DNA of 64,000 nt from CAWUKT01 sp964352215 (GCA_964352215.1 CAYGRE010000004.1:97705-161704), one strand, 5' to 3'; shown: positions 9,084-18,115, counted from the stretch's first letter. Program-made: numbers and translations. Notes: generated by a model not told the origin, from the sequence alone.

Positions 9084-10067
9084 ATGGATGCCATTGCCTT
9101 ACGCCACGAACTGCTCCAGTTGTTTCAAAACACAGCCACCAAACCCTCCAAGTATAACCGGGGGCACGTTTTCGAAAGTATATTGGACTTTGCCAAAAAG
9201 GAGATCAGCAAGGAGGAATCACTCTCCATGATGTATTGCTTCCACCTTTATCAACGGGTACTGAAATCTTCACAGCATGGCCGGCTCAGGCTGGCAAAGG
9301 GTTTTGCCAAAGAGGCCGAAGAATTCAATACCGAATTCAGCCTTGAGGTAACCAATTTGGGAATGCGCAGCCTCTACCATCCGGCCATAGGGTACTACTA
9401 TTATGTTTCGGAGGATTATGACCGGGCCTTGAAAGAAATCCGAGCAAGCTACGAACCGATCCATGAACTCTATCACCTGGGACTGAAAGAGGCTATCCTG
9501 ATGAAGATCGAACAGGTAACCAATGAATTCCGGGTATTGTACTCTATGGGCAGAGAAGCAGAAGCAATGGACATAGCCGGGAAATTGGTCAGCTACGTCC
9601 TCTCCGGTAAAACGGATCCTGAAGTGTTTCCTTTTTCTCTGGATGAAGTGATGCCAGATACAGGGGAAAGAGAAGTTTTGAGTAGCTATGTCATTGACTG
9701 CCTCTTATTCAAATGGGTTGGACAGGCACCCAAGGATACCAGCAAGACCCTCCAAAACTTAACAAAAATTCTCGAAGCCTATCCCAATTCTACCTATTAC
9801 CGAATGGCACAAAACCTCAAGGAAATTCAGAACTCCGGGATCGAAAAGTGGTTGAGCAAAAGGGACCTCGCACCATTTTTTCATGACGTGACTCCTTCCA
9901 TGGTGAAGTTGTTAGCAATCTATTTCGCTTTCTCTTATATTCATGTAGAAGGAGCTTGGACTCCGGAATTGGAAAAAGCCTTTGAAGACTACAATGAAAA
10001 AATAACGCGAATTCCAGAAGTTACTTATAAGCCATTGCTGGAGTTTGCATCTCCTGTACACATTTGA
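9084..10067 (+). CDS. Unknown all-helical protein of the RiPP operon
   Basis: 327 residues, no signal peptide, no membrane helix and no family I recognise. The sequence reads as repeated amphipathic helix pairs reminiscent of TPR or SEL1-like solenoids, for example HPAIGYYYYVSEDYDRALKE followed by a long helix, then NLTKILEAYPNSTYYRMAQN. The start lies 5 bases after the maturase stop and the next gene follows within 11 bases, so it is co-transcribed. A cytoplasmic scaffold that presents the precursor to the maturase or transporter, or an immunity factor, would fit, but neither is shown by the sequence. Confidence 0.85.
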   Translation: MDAIALRHELLQLFQNTATKPSKYNRGHVFESILDFAKKEISKEESLSMMYCFHLYQRVLKSSQHGRLRLAKGFAKEAEEFNTEFSLEVTNLGMRSLYHPAIGYYYYVSEDYDRALKEIRASYEPIHELYHLGLKEAILMKIEQVTNEFRVLYSMGREAEAMDIAGKLVSYVLSGKTDPEVFPFSLDEVMPDTGEREVLSSYVIDCLLFKWVGQAPKDTSKTLQNLTKILEAYPNSTYYRMAQNLKEIQNSGIEKWLSKRDLAPFFHDVTPSMVKLLAIYFAFSYIHVEGAWTPELEKAFEDYNEKITRIPEVTYKPLLEFASPVHI

Positions 10068-10078
10068 TTCACTCTATC

Positions 10079-10798
10079 ATGAAGACTCTTAAATTTACCG
10101 CCCTAATCTTCTGCCTTTGCCTCTCCTATGGATTGAAGGCCCAACAGACCATGCCCAATACCGTTGTACAACTACAAAAGAAAACCCTTTTCTCTGAAAC
10201 TGAATTCACCCATCTTGACATTGACCGTATCGGAAAGGTCGTCCTTGCTTATGGCCCGGTGTCCAAGGTAGAAATCGAAGGCCCGGCTGAAGATCTTCCC
10301 ACCATCAAAGCGAAGCAAAGTGGCCAGAAGGTTACGGTTCGAACCAAGAGTTCAGTCGCGGTCAACAATTCGACGCTCTACATTACCTTGAATTGTAAAA
10401 AATTGAAGCTGGATGTCAGCACCGTTGGCAGCATTCAAAGCATGGGTACGCTCCCGATAGAGACCATCGATATCGTTGCGGTGAGTATCGGTTCCATCCA
10501 AATGGATTTGGAATCGGAGCGTCTTACCTTGAATGGCAAAGCCCTGGGAGATGTCGTTCTGGCTGGTGATGTAACCAACTCTAAATTCAAGATAGATGCC
10601 ATCGGTAGTTTGGATTGTTCGGCGATGGAAGCTGATGGAGCCCAGGTCCACATGAAGGCCTCAACCGATATCAAATTGAAAGTATCTACTTTTCTGGAGC
10701 TGGATTTATATGCTTGCCCAAGTATCTCGGTCATTGGCGACCCTATAGTGAAGGTCATCCATAAAGATCCACAAGTGAATATTGAAACAGTGAGATAA
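10079..10798 (+). CDS. Exported head-GIN (DUF2807) domain protein
   Basis: 239 residues from ATG 10079. An in-frame TTG at 10064 would overlap the previous stop and spoil the signal peptide, so the ATG was chosen. The signal peptide is MKTLKFTALIFCLCLSYGLK, then AQ. The remainder is a parallel beta-solenoid of the GIN/DUF2807 type: FTHLDIDRIGKVVLAYGP, VEIEGPAEDL, then rungs such as LYITLNCKKLKLDVSTVGSI and ERLTLNGKALGDVVLAGDVT. These proteins sit in the periplasm or on the surface and their function is unclear. Its place between the maturase and transporter genes is unusual. It may bind the exported peptide or guard the envelope, but this is inference. The next gene begins directly after its TAA. 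Confidence 0.87.
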   Translation: MKTLKFTALIFCLCLSYGLKAQQTMPNTVVQLQKKTLFSETEFTHLDIDRIGKVVLAYGPVSKVEIEGPAEDLPTIKAKQSGQKVTVRTKSSVAVNNSTLYITLNCKKLKLDVSTVGSIQSMGTLPIETIDIVAVSIGSIQMDLESERLTLNGKALGDVVLAGDVTNSKFKIDAIGSLDCSAMEADGAQVHMKASTDIKLKVSTFLELDLYACPSISVIGDPIVKVIHKDPQVNIETVR

Positions 10799-13009
10799 GT
10801 GGGGTTAAAATCTTTCCCATTTTTTGCGCAACATGATCAAATGGACTGTGGTCCGGCATGTTTGCGTATGATCACCAAATACTACGGAAAGAGTGTACCC
10901 TTAAAATTCCTGAAGGAAATCTCCTATCAGACCAAGGAGGGGGTAAGTTTATTGGGACTCACCCAAGCCGCGGAACGACTTGGCTACCAAAGTATCGCGG
11001 CAAAATTATCCTTTGAGGAGTTAATAACGCACACTGATAAGCTTCCGATGGTGATCCATTGGAATGAGAACCACTTTGTTGTACTCTTTAAGGTTAAAAA
11101 GAATCCGATAACCGGGAAAAGGATATTTTTCATTGCCGACCCCTCCCACGGGCAGATCAGGTTACCAGAGGATAAATTTCTGAATTCTTGGTTGAAATCA
11201 AAGGAGAAAGGGGTTTGTCTACTCCTGTTCCCGGGGGAGGAATTTGAATCGCTTACTGCCCCAGAGGAACCACAGGTCGGGTTGCTTACATTTTTCAGGT
11301 ATGTCCGGTCCTTTCGCAAAGAGCTTATTTTGCTCATGCTGGGGATGTTGATCATCAGCCTGGCCACTCTGATCCTCCCCTTCTTGACCCAACTGCTGAT
11401 CGACAAAGGAATTCAGCCCAAAAACATGGGAGTGGTAGCGACAATTCTGATCGCTCAAATTGTCCTTTTCCTGGGGGTCCTCTCCACTGAAGTTATTCGA
11501 AATTGGGTTTTGTTGTATCTCGGAACCAGAATCAACATTACCATCATATCAGATTTCCTGAAGAAGTTGCTGAAGTTACCCCTCCATTTTTTTGACACCA
11601 AGCAAATGGGAGACATCAATCAGAGAATTCAGGATCATGATCGGATAGAGTCCTTTCTGACCTCACAAAGTCTGCTGGCCTTATTCTCCCTGGTAAATTT
11701 CTCAGTATTCTTCATTGTTCTGCTTCAATACAATACCTGGATTGTCACCATCTATTTTGCCCTGACACTCTTAGCTGTCCTCTGGTCTGTGATCTTCCTG
11801 AACAGACGCAAGCAATTGGACTACCAAAAATTCATCCAGCGCAGCGAAAACCAGGATGTGGTGTTTGAGATGATCAATGGGATTGAAGAAATCAAGCTCA
11901 ACGGGTTTGAAACTTACAACCGTCGCAAGTGGGAGGGAATACAATTCCATCTCTTCAAGGCCAATATGCGTATCCTCAGACTTGACCAGGTCCAACGGGT
12001 AGGTTTCGATCTCATCAATCAGATTAAGAATATTATTGTCACCTTCGTAGCCGCCCAGGAGGTCATCCATGAAAGTATTTCACTGGGAGCATTGCTTGCC
12101 ATTTCCTATATCATCGGGCAAATGAATTCTCCGGTCAACCAGATCATTCAATTTTTTCTTGGATATCAGGACGCCAAAATCAGCCTGGAAAGGTTACTGG
12201 AGGTTGAACAACACGATGATGAAGGACACGGGCGAACAGATCACATTGTCTTTGAAAATGGAGCCGATCACATTGAAGTGACCCTCGATAGGATCAGCTT
12301 TCAGTATGAGGGGCCCGCTTCCCCTTTTGTCCTCAAGGACATCCTGATGACCATTGAAAAAGGGAAGGTTACCGCAATCGTAGGCGAAAGCGGAAGTGGT
12401 AAAACGACCCTGATGCGCCTGCTCCTGGGTTACTATCCTCCCACTGCGGGAGAAATTCGTGTCAATGGCTCTTCACTTGAGAACCTGGCTCCTGACAAAT
12501 GGCGGGAAGAGTGCGGAACTGTCCTTCAGGACGGCTACCTGTTTTCCGATACCATTGAAAGAAATATTGCCATGGGGCAGGATGAAATAGACCTTGACCG
12601 CATGAATGCCGCCCTGAAGACCGCCTGCCTCCACGAATTTGTCTATAACCTTCCTCTGCGGTCGAAAACGAAAGTTGGACCGGCGGGAATTGGATTGTCC
12701 GGAGGGCAGAAGCAGCGGCTCTTCATCGCAAGGGCGGTTTACAAGAATCCGTCCTTTATTCTCTTTGACGAAGCGACCAGTGCGCTTGATGCGGAAACCG
12801 AAAGGTCAATTCAGGACAATTTGAGTCAATTCCTCGCTGGAAAAACTGCCCTGATCATTGCGCACCGACTCAGTACCGTCAAGAATGCTGACCAAATCAT
12901 TGTACTGAAAAATGGCAGGATCGTTGAGCGGGGCAATCATGAGTCCCTGATTGCAAGCAAAGGAATTTATTTCGACTTGGTAAAGAACCAACTAAACCTC
13001 GGAAACTGA
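10799..13009 (+). CDS. C39 peptidase-containing ABC transporter (bacteriocin-type exporter)
   Basis: 736 residues, starting with GTG directly after an in-frame TAA; the next ATG would cut into the peptidase domain. Peptidase C39: Cys17 in QMDCGPACL, His92 in NHFVVLF and Asp114 in IADPSHG, the full catalytic triad. The membrane domain spans about 160-460 with six helices. In the nucleotide-binding domain, Walker A is GESGSGKTT (529-537), the signature LSGGQ is at 633-637, Walker B is ILFDEA near 654-659 and the switch His is 689. It cleaves double-glycine leaders and pumps the peptide across the inner membrane, matching the GG leader encoded at 7417. It overlaps the next small gene by TGATG. 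Confidence 0.95.
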   Translation: MGLKSFPFFAQHDQMDCGPACLRMITKYYGKSVPLKFLKEISYQTKEGVSLLGLTQAAERLGYQSIAAKLSFEELITHTDKLPMVIHWNENHFVVLFKVKKNPITGKRIFFIADPSHGQIRLPEDKFLNSWLKSKEKGVCLLLFPGEEFESLTAPEEPQVGLLTFFRYVRSFRKELILLMLGMLIISLATLILPFLTQLLIDKGIQPKNMGVVATILIAQIVLFLGVLSTEVIRNWVLLYLGTRINITIISDFLKKLLKLPLHFFDTKQMGDINQRIQDHDRIESFLTSQSLLALFSLVNFSVFFIVLLQYNTWIVTIYFALTLLAVLWSVIFLNRRKQLDYQKFIQRSENQDVVFEMINGIEEIKLNGFETYNRRKWEGIQFHLFKANMRILRLDQVQRVGFDLINQIKNIIVTFVAAQEVIHESISLGALLAISYIIGQMNSPVNQIIQFFLGYQDAKISLERLLEVEQHDDEGHGRTDHIVFENGADHIEVTLDRISFQYEGPASPFVLKDILMTIEKGKVTAIVGESGSGKTTLMRLLLGYYPPTAGEIRVNGSSLENLAPDKWREECGTVLQDGYLFSDTIERNIAMGQDEIDLDRMNAALKTACLHEFVYNLPLRSKTKVGPAGIGLSGGQKQRLFIARAVYKNPSFILFDEATSALDAETERSIQDNLSQFLAGKTALIIAHRLSTVKNADQIIVLKNGRIVERGNHESLIASKGIYFDLVKNQLNLGN

Positions 13010-13176
13010 TGGAACCATCTGAATTCAACTCGATCATTGAAAAAAAGGGGGGTAAATCCATTACCTGGGGCTATATCCTTTGGCTGGTCATGGCATTGGT
13101 CATCGGCTCCATGCTGATTTTTATTGAGATTGATGACACCCCTCTGGGATCCTATTTCCTTGAGAATTTTTTCTAG
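13009..13176 (+). CDS. Small single-pass membrane protein following the exporter
   Basis: 55 codons, from an ATG overlapping the exporter stop (TGATG) to TAG 13174-13176. The N-terminal 20 residues are polar (EFNSIIEKKGGK). One membrane helix follows (WGYILWLVMALVIGSMLIFI) and then a short acidic tail (EIDDTPLGSYFLENFF). C39 exporters in Bacteroidota are often followed by an HlyD-type adaptor whose N-terminus has this polar-then-membrane layout. This could be a truncated adaptor, a dedicated small subunit or an immunity peptide. The coupling to the exporter stop makes a real gene likely. Its end is followed within 20 bases by an opposite-strand gene. Confidence 0.65.
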   Translation: MEPSEFNSIIEKKGGKSITWGYILWLVMALVIGSMLIFIEIDDTPLGSYFLENFF

Positions 13177-13195
13177 GCGCAGAAGAAAGGCGGTT

Positions 13196-13900
13196 CTATT
13201 TCCCTACCTGAATCTTACGAATGACATAAGGATAGGTCTCCATGTCCCATTCCCCAAATCCCATCTCCGGGTCGGTGGTCATGGGGTTTTCCCGGTAGAG
13301 GATCAGATCAGCCGCAGAAAACCAGAAATCCTCTCCGGCAGTGATCTCATTGTAAGGTGAATTTCCTTTGGGGCCGTAATGGATGCTGCACTCGTATTTC
13401 CGCTTTTGCTGCAAGGCCCCATTTTCCAGATCCAGGACGAACAGCTTTGCTCCCTTTTTGTAGCGATCCGGATTCAGATTGACAAAGGCGATGCGGGTCT
13501 TTTCCCCCGGCGCGATGGCGATCCCGGAAATCCCTTCGGTCTCGGGAAAGAGGGACATCAGGGTAGATACTTCCTGCTTTGCAATGTCGAGCACACGCAA
13601 CTCTACCCCCCGGAACCAGAGCGCATAGCGGTCGCCCGGCAAGATCACCGGTACCACGTGCCGTACGTCTGCGATTTCATCGAGGATGGGTCCGGGAAGA
13701 GAGACTGGCTCCCCGGAGGCGTGCTGCAATTCCCACCAGATATCGGAAGCGCCATCGGTCTTATCTCCCCATTGGTAGCGGGATGTCGATTGGGAAGGTG
13801 AAGCAGACTCCCTGCTTGCGGAGGACTGGGCAGAAAGCCCTTGAAAAGAGATCGGCAGGAAGGAGAAAGTCAACAACAGGCTGAGGAGGAAGTTATTCAT
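13196..13900 (-). CDS. Secreted hypothetical protein
   Basis: 234 residues. The signal peptide is MNNFLLSLLLTFSFLPIS..LSAQ, followed by a Ser-rich stretch (SSASRESASPSQSTSR). The body has short strand-turn units (GDRYALWFRGVELRVLDIAK, GAKLFVLDLENGAL) that suggest a small beta-propeller or beta-sandwich. Several tryptophans and aromatics lie near the end (EDFWFSAADLILY, EWDMETYPYV). There is no sorting domain or lipobox. I recognise no family. It is convergent with the RiPP operon and stands alone, with an open 200-bp gap before the next minus-strand gene. Confidence 0.75.
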   Translation of the reverse strand: MNNFLLSLLLTFSFLPISFQGLSAQSSASRESASPSQSTSRYQWGDKTDGASDIWWELQHASGEPVSLPGPILDEIADVRHVVPVILPGDRYALWFRGVELRVLDIAKQEVSTLMSLFPETEGISGIAIAPGEKTRIAFVNLNPDRYKKGAKLFVLDLENGALQQKRKYECSIHYGPKGNSPYNEITAGEDFWFSAADLILYRENPMTTDPEMGFGEWDMETYPYVIRKIQVGK

Positions 13901-14100
13901 ATTTATAAAAATAGGAGTCTCTTTTCATAGCGTCAAACTACAGTGGTGATTTACCATCTGCCCCAGCCAAAGCAAAAATTTCCCGCTCCGCGGGAATACT
14001 CCATTCCTGTCATTGCACTTGCCGTCGCCCTTCCAGGGCTCCTGGCCCGTTTCATTCCATCCATTCCGTGTGCTCAAAATCATGGAAGGAGGATGAACCA

Positions 14101-16005
14101 CTATAAACTGTGGGCCAGGCGGAACCCGACACCGCCGTTACGGTCGTCGGGGATCCAGTTGCCGCGGCAAGCAACCCGGCAGAAGCGAGGGTCGTAGTCC
14201 CAAGCACCACCGCGTAACACACGAAGATGACCACTATCTATCCAAGGACTACCATCTGCTGGGGCTCCCACATAATCAGAATGCCAATTATCTTCACACA
14301 ACTCAAACACATTCCCACTCATATCAAAGAGTCCCAAAGAATTACCTTTCTTCCTGCCTACCGGATGGGTCTTGTATTCTGAATTCTCCCAAAACCATCC
14401 CACATCATTGAGATCCTCTCCCCCTGAATATGAAGTCCCTCCATCCTTCCCTTCTCTGGCAGCAAATTCCCATTCCGCTTCTGAAGGAAGTCGGTATCTC
14501 ATTCCCGTCTTTTGGTTCAGGCTATCCAGAAACTCTTGCACATCATACCATGATACCCCTTCAACCGGGCATTTGTCGCAACCTGAAAAATTTAAGGATT
14601 CCGGATATTTTCCCATAACCGCAGACCACTCTTCCTGGGTAACTTCATACCTGTTGATCTGGAAGCTTTGCACGTTTACCGGATGCACAGGTTCCTCGCT
14701 TTCACCGCAACTGTCTTGTTCCTCTGTACACCCCATCATGAAGCTGCCTCCAGGGACAGTTACCATGTTTCTTTGCAAAGCCGCAATCAGCGGGTGAAGG
14801 GTGTCCAGGGCTTGTTCCTCGCTACCATTACCAAGAGAATCACCCCGATCATCATTGGAAAGTGTATCACTCCTTTTTTTAACTCTATTGGAAGGAAAAT
14901 AATCCTTTCCAGTGTACCAATCATCAATCCTTTCCGGTGGCTTGGAATCAGTGATCTCCCCATCACCAAGCTCCCCCAAAGCCTGTTTACTGACCAAATC
15001 CTCCGGATTGAGCCTCACCGCCTCCCGATACTCCCTGATTGCCTCCGGTATGCTATCCAGATTTCTATAACTTCTTCCCCTACCGGCATGAATCCGGCCT
15101 TGAAAAGTGGAGTGTGTCCCCTTTATAGACTTCAAACATGCCAAGGCTTTAAAATAATCTCCCTTCAGGCAGAAAATCTCCGCAGCTACCAATCTGACCA
15201 GGGAGGCGGTCTCTTTGCTCCAAACTTTGAACTCCGGGATGGAATGACGCAGTTCCGTTTCAATCATGTTGTCAGACGCATCCCATGGGAGGGTGTCAAA
15301 TTTGTTGACGTCAATGTAGCAGGTATAAAAAAGAGAATCTTCCGATTGATTGTGCAATGGATCCAGCGAACCCCAAACGACCATGCCATTAAAAAAGCAA
15401 TCCTCATTGAGAATGCTGTCTACCTTGTGTTGCCCATCTATCGCACAGCCCAAGCATTCCCTGATCGGATCTGGCATAACACTGGTCTCATCCTTGAATT
15501 CTCTTTCGATCTCTGTGACCAGATGTTTGGAAAAAGTTTCATCGCTTTCAGCTCCAAACCGCGCTACCCTGATCTTGATTTTGTCCCTGTCCTCCTGGCT
15601 GCAAGTATCCGAACACCCTCTGAGAAACAAAACCGCCAGTACAATGCCGCCAATCAATAAGGATACTAACAGGCCCAACCGAATCCAAGGCTTCCTTCCC
15701 CCTTCCGGAACCTCTCTCCTTTCTTCCTCCCCGGACCTGGACACCTCTCGCCTTTCTTCTTTCTCCACCACTTCCAACAGGCCCATTCTGATGCGGCTCC
15801 ATTCCAGATTGAAATCAGCTGGTGAAATCGTTCCCGCATTTTGTTGCCGCTTGAGTTCGGTCAACCGACCTTTCAATAACCTCACTTCTGTTCTGGCATC
15901 GGCCCGCAATTCCACCTCACCAGACAATAATGCATCAATGGCTTTTTCCAATCTATCATCGGAGATCAATTGAATGATTTTTGCTAAAGCCTCTTTCCTG
16001 CTCAT
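14101..16005 (-). CDS. Effector-associated domain (EAD11-like), TM, TPR and FGE-sulfatase-fold protein
   Basis: 634 residues. Residues 1-82 (IIQLISDDRLEKAIDALL, then TEVRLLKGRLTELKRQQNAG and ISPADFNLEWSRIRMGLLEV) look like effector-associated domain 11, a small adaptor domain of bacterial conflict systems. A charged linker leads to one membrane helix (about 107-129, LGLLVSLLIGGIVLAVLFLR). A middle region carries TPR-like helices near 290-355. The C-terminal 414-634 is a formylglycine-generating-enzyme fold (VTVPGGSFMMG, YRLPSEAEWEFAAR, LFDMSGNVFELCED, LRVLRGGAWDYDP, GGVGFRLA). The Cys pair of true FGEs (RGGSYxCxxxxC) is missing: the sequence reads RGGAWDYDPRFCRVACRG. It is therefore probably a binding rather than an oxidising domain, and probably part of a signalling or defence assembly. 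Confidence 0.85.
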   Translation of the reverse strand: MSRKEALAKIIQLISDDRLEKAIDALLSGEVELRADARTEVRLLKGRLTELKRQQNAGTISPADFNLEWSRIRMGLLEVVEKEERREVSRSGEEERREVPEGGRKPWIRLGLLVSLLIGGIVLAVLFLRGCSDTCSQEDRDKIKIRVARFGAESDETFSKHLVTEIEREFKDETSVMPDPIRECLGCAIDGQHKVDSILNEDCFFNGMVVWGSLDPLHNQSEDSLFYTCYIDVNKFDTLPWDASDNMIETELRHSIPEFKVWSKETASLVRLVAAEIFCLKGDYFKALACLKSIKGTHSTFQGRIHAGRGRSYRNLDSIPEAIREYREAVRLNPEDLVSKQALGELGDGEITDSKPPERIDDWYTGKDYFPSNRVKKRSDTLSNDDRGDSLGNGSEEQALDTLHPLIAALQRNMVTVPGGSFMMGCTEEQDSCGESEEPVHPVNVQSFQINRYEVTQEEWSAVMGKYPESLNFSGCDKCPVEGVSWYDVQEFLDSLNQKTGMRYRLPSEAEWEFAAREGKDGGTSYSGGEDLNDVGWFWENSEYKTHPVGRKKGNSLGLFDMSGNVFELCEDNWHSDYVGAPADGSPWIDSGHLRVLRGGAWDYDPRFCRVACRGNWIPDDRNGGVGFRLAHSL

Positions 16006-16168
16006 GGATGTTCAAATAGTCTGGTCACGGGAATTGAAAGTGGAATTTAGAAAATATTGGAAAAAGGGCCATTGATACCTGCAAGTTTATCAGCTAACAA
16101 GTAATATCTGTAATTCGTCCGAAATGCTTCGCTGAAAATTCTAAATCAATGAATCAGTTTGTTCCTGC

Positions 16169-16723
16169 TCAATTCAGGATCGGATCCACCGGATAGTGCG
16201 AAATCACCCGGTACTTCCCGCCCATCGACTGCAAGACCTTCTGCCAAAGCTGATCGGCTTCATAGCCCAACTCAAGCCCCTTCGGAGGGTTGGCAACGTA
16301 CCAGGATTTTCCCTTGATCTCTTCCTCCAACTGTCCTTCGGACCAGCCGCTGTAGCCCACAAAGAACCGGACATTGTCCTCGTTGGCGGTGCCCAATAAA
16401 ATCTTCTCCTTCAGGTCTTCGAAATTGGTTCCCTGGAAAATTCCGGGAAGTAGTTCGTCATCGGGTCTGGCGAGTTCAGGTATGGTATGTAAAAAGTGAA
16501 GGGCATCCGTACCGACCGGACCTCCGAGATAAACGGGAACATCCAGGGTGGGAAAATCCTCCAACAGTTCATTGAGCTTATAATCCAGCTTCCGGTTGAG
16601 GACAAAACCGAGGGTCCCCTCCTCTCCATGAGAAGCGAGCAATACGACGGCCCGAAAGAAATTGGGGTCTTGTAAATAAGGTCTCGCAAGCAGCAAGCGG
16701 CCTTTTGCAGGTTCGAGTTTCAT
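16169..16723 (-). CDS. YqgE/AlgH family protein (UPF0301)
   Basis: 184 residues, close to the usual length. Family marks include GRLLLARPYLQDPNFFRAVV at the N-terminus, GTLGFVLNRKL, VYLGGPVGTDALHFLH and FFVGYSGWSEGQLEEEI. The biochemical role of YqgE/AlgH proteins is unsettled. The protein is cytoplasmic. The gene is monocistronic here, and its leader contains a minus-oriented hairpin with a T5 tract (16768-16789). Confidence 0.93.
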   Translation of the reverse strand: MKLEPAKGRLLLARPYLQDPNFFRAVVLLASHGEEGTLGFVLNRKLDYKLNELLEDFPTLDVPVYLGGPVGTDALHFLHTIPELARPDDELLPGIFQGTNFEDLKEKILLGTANEDNVRFFVGYSGWSEGQLEEEIKGKSWYVANPPKGLELGYEADQLWQKVLQSMGGKYRVISHYPVDPILN

Positions 16724-16767
16724 TGCTGGTGTATATCTCTTCCTAAGTTAGCCGAATTTTTCAAACT

Positions 16768-16789
16768 AAAAAGGGGAGGACTGTCCTCC
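16768..16789 (-). terminator. Short hairpin with T tract in the yqgE leader
   Basis: GGAGGA at 16775-16780 pairs with TCCTCC at 16784-16789 around a 3-base loop. On the minus strand the stem is followed by CC and five T. No minus-strand gene lies upstream, so it is either a leader attenuator of yqgE or chance. Confidence 0.25.
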
Positions 16790-16915
16790 AGAAAACCCAA
16801 AACCTTTTAGATGGCTTCAGAACCGGGTCGGAAATAAGATTATCGAAATCGGTATGTTTTTTTGTTTAAATTGTGGTTGCGGAATCAGCCAACGATGGTA
16901 CGGAATTAACCAAGT

Positions 16916-18112
16916 ATGAATAATAATATGCGTGGAACTGAGGCGCGGGGTGCAAAACTACCGCCTGAAGCCGAGTCCAATCTTTTGGGCTTGCTGCGCA
17001 GTATGGATTCCGAAAACCAGGTGCTGGCCCTCAATTTCCTCGAAGGCATGGAAGTCCCCCGCAATGCTTTGACGGACTTGCTGGCCCTCAGCCACTTCTC
17101 CCGCCACCATTGGCTGCGCGAACAAGCAAAAACGCTGTTTGAAAAAGAAGCACCCCGGGGATTTGTACTCGCCTTACAGGACGAGCTGAATTTTCGAAAT
17201 TTCACTCCCAATCGCCACGTAGAGTGGTTTATGGCGGTACGGAGGCGGCACGGCATCGACAGTCCGGTACTGGCTCAATATATGTATCACTGGGAAATGA
17301 TCAATCTCCCGGCTTATATGAAGTACGGCATTTCGGATTCGCCCTCTTTCTTTGCTCCCTATATCAACGGCGACCAACTCGACCTGTCCTTCCGGGGCAT
17401 GGATGAAGTTCCTACTGACCTCCAGGAATTGCGGCACATTGCCCATGTTGACCTGAGTGGCAATGTCCTGACACGTCTGGGACGGATCGTGGCACGCCTG
17501 CCCAGGCTGGAAAGTCTGAGAATCAATGGCAACCAATTGAGTCACCTCAACCCTACCGTTAGCCGGATGGCCAGACTCCAGTTTCTGGATGCCTCCACCA
17601 ATCTGCTTGAAAGTCTCCCTGCCGGACTTTCCAAGTTGCAACGGCTGCGTTACCTTGATATCAGCCGCAACGAATTGGACGTACTGCCCAATTTCATCAC
17701 CGAGATGTTTGCCCTCGAAGAATTGCATGCCTCCCGCAATCCTATCCGCGAAATTCCGGAACACCTGGAAGGACTGCGGAATCTCAAAAAGCTCTCCCTT
17801 GACAACAACCCCAAGCTTACCATCCTCCCACCATCAATGGGGTCCCTCATCAGCCTGGAAGAATTGAACCTGCAACGAACCGGCATCAAGACCCTTCCCG
17901 ATAGGATGGGCCGGCTCCCCAAACTGGAAAGGCTGAACCTGGCCGACAATCAACTCGATGACATTTCGGTTGTCCTACAGATGCGGAATCTGAAAGAACT
18001 GGACCTGACCGGGACCACCATCAACCACGGGTATGAGCAATTGACTGAAGTGGAGCAGCGCAGGCTCCATCAATTGACCGAAGGACGGCAACAAAATCTG
18101 GTCTTTGTATAA
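16916..18112 (+). CDS. Cytoplasmic leucine-rich repeat protein
   Basis: 398 residues without a signal peptide. The N-terminal about 150 residues are helical and not LRR. About ten leucine-rich repeats of roughly 23 residues then run to near the C-terminus, for example LPRLESLRINGNQLSHLNPT, LQRLRYLDISRNELDVLPNF and LPKLERLNLADNQLDDIS. This is the Ras/PIDD-type spacing (L..L..L.L..N.L..LP). There is no kinase, GTPase or secretion domain. It probably mediates protein binding; partner unknown. A hairpin terminator begins 4 bases after its stop. Confidence 0.9.
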   Translation: MNNNMRGTEARGAKLPPEAESNLLGLLRSMDSENQVLALNFLEGMEVPRNALTDLLALSHFSRHHWLREQAKTLFEKEAPRGFVLALQDELNFRNFTPNRHVEWFMAVRRRHGIDSPVLAQYMYHWEMINLPAYMKYGISDSPSFFAPYINGDQLDLSFRGMDEVPTDLQELRHIAHVDLSGNVLTRLGRIVARLPRLESLRINGNQLSHLNPTVSRMARLQFLDASTNLLESLPAGLSKLQRLRYLDISRNELDVLPNFITEMFALEELHASRNPIREIPEHLEGLRNLKKLSLDNNPKLTILPPSMGSLISLEELNLQRTGIKTLPDRMGRLPKLERLNLADNQLDDISVVLQMRNLKELDLTGTTINHGYEQLTEVEQRRLHQLTEGRQQNLVFV

Positions 18113-18115
18113 AGC

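Noticed and set aside
14101..14764. True formylglycine-generating enzyme for sulfatases
   Set aside because: The two catalytic cysteines are absent and no sulfatase gene is nearby.
14668..15660. Plus-strand 330-codon open frame
   Set aside because: It is antisense to the EAD/FGE gene, has no recognisable domain, and its composition is that of a shadow of the real minus-strand gene.
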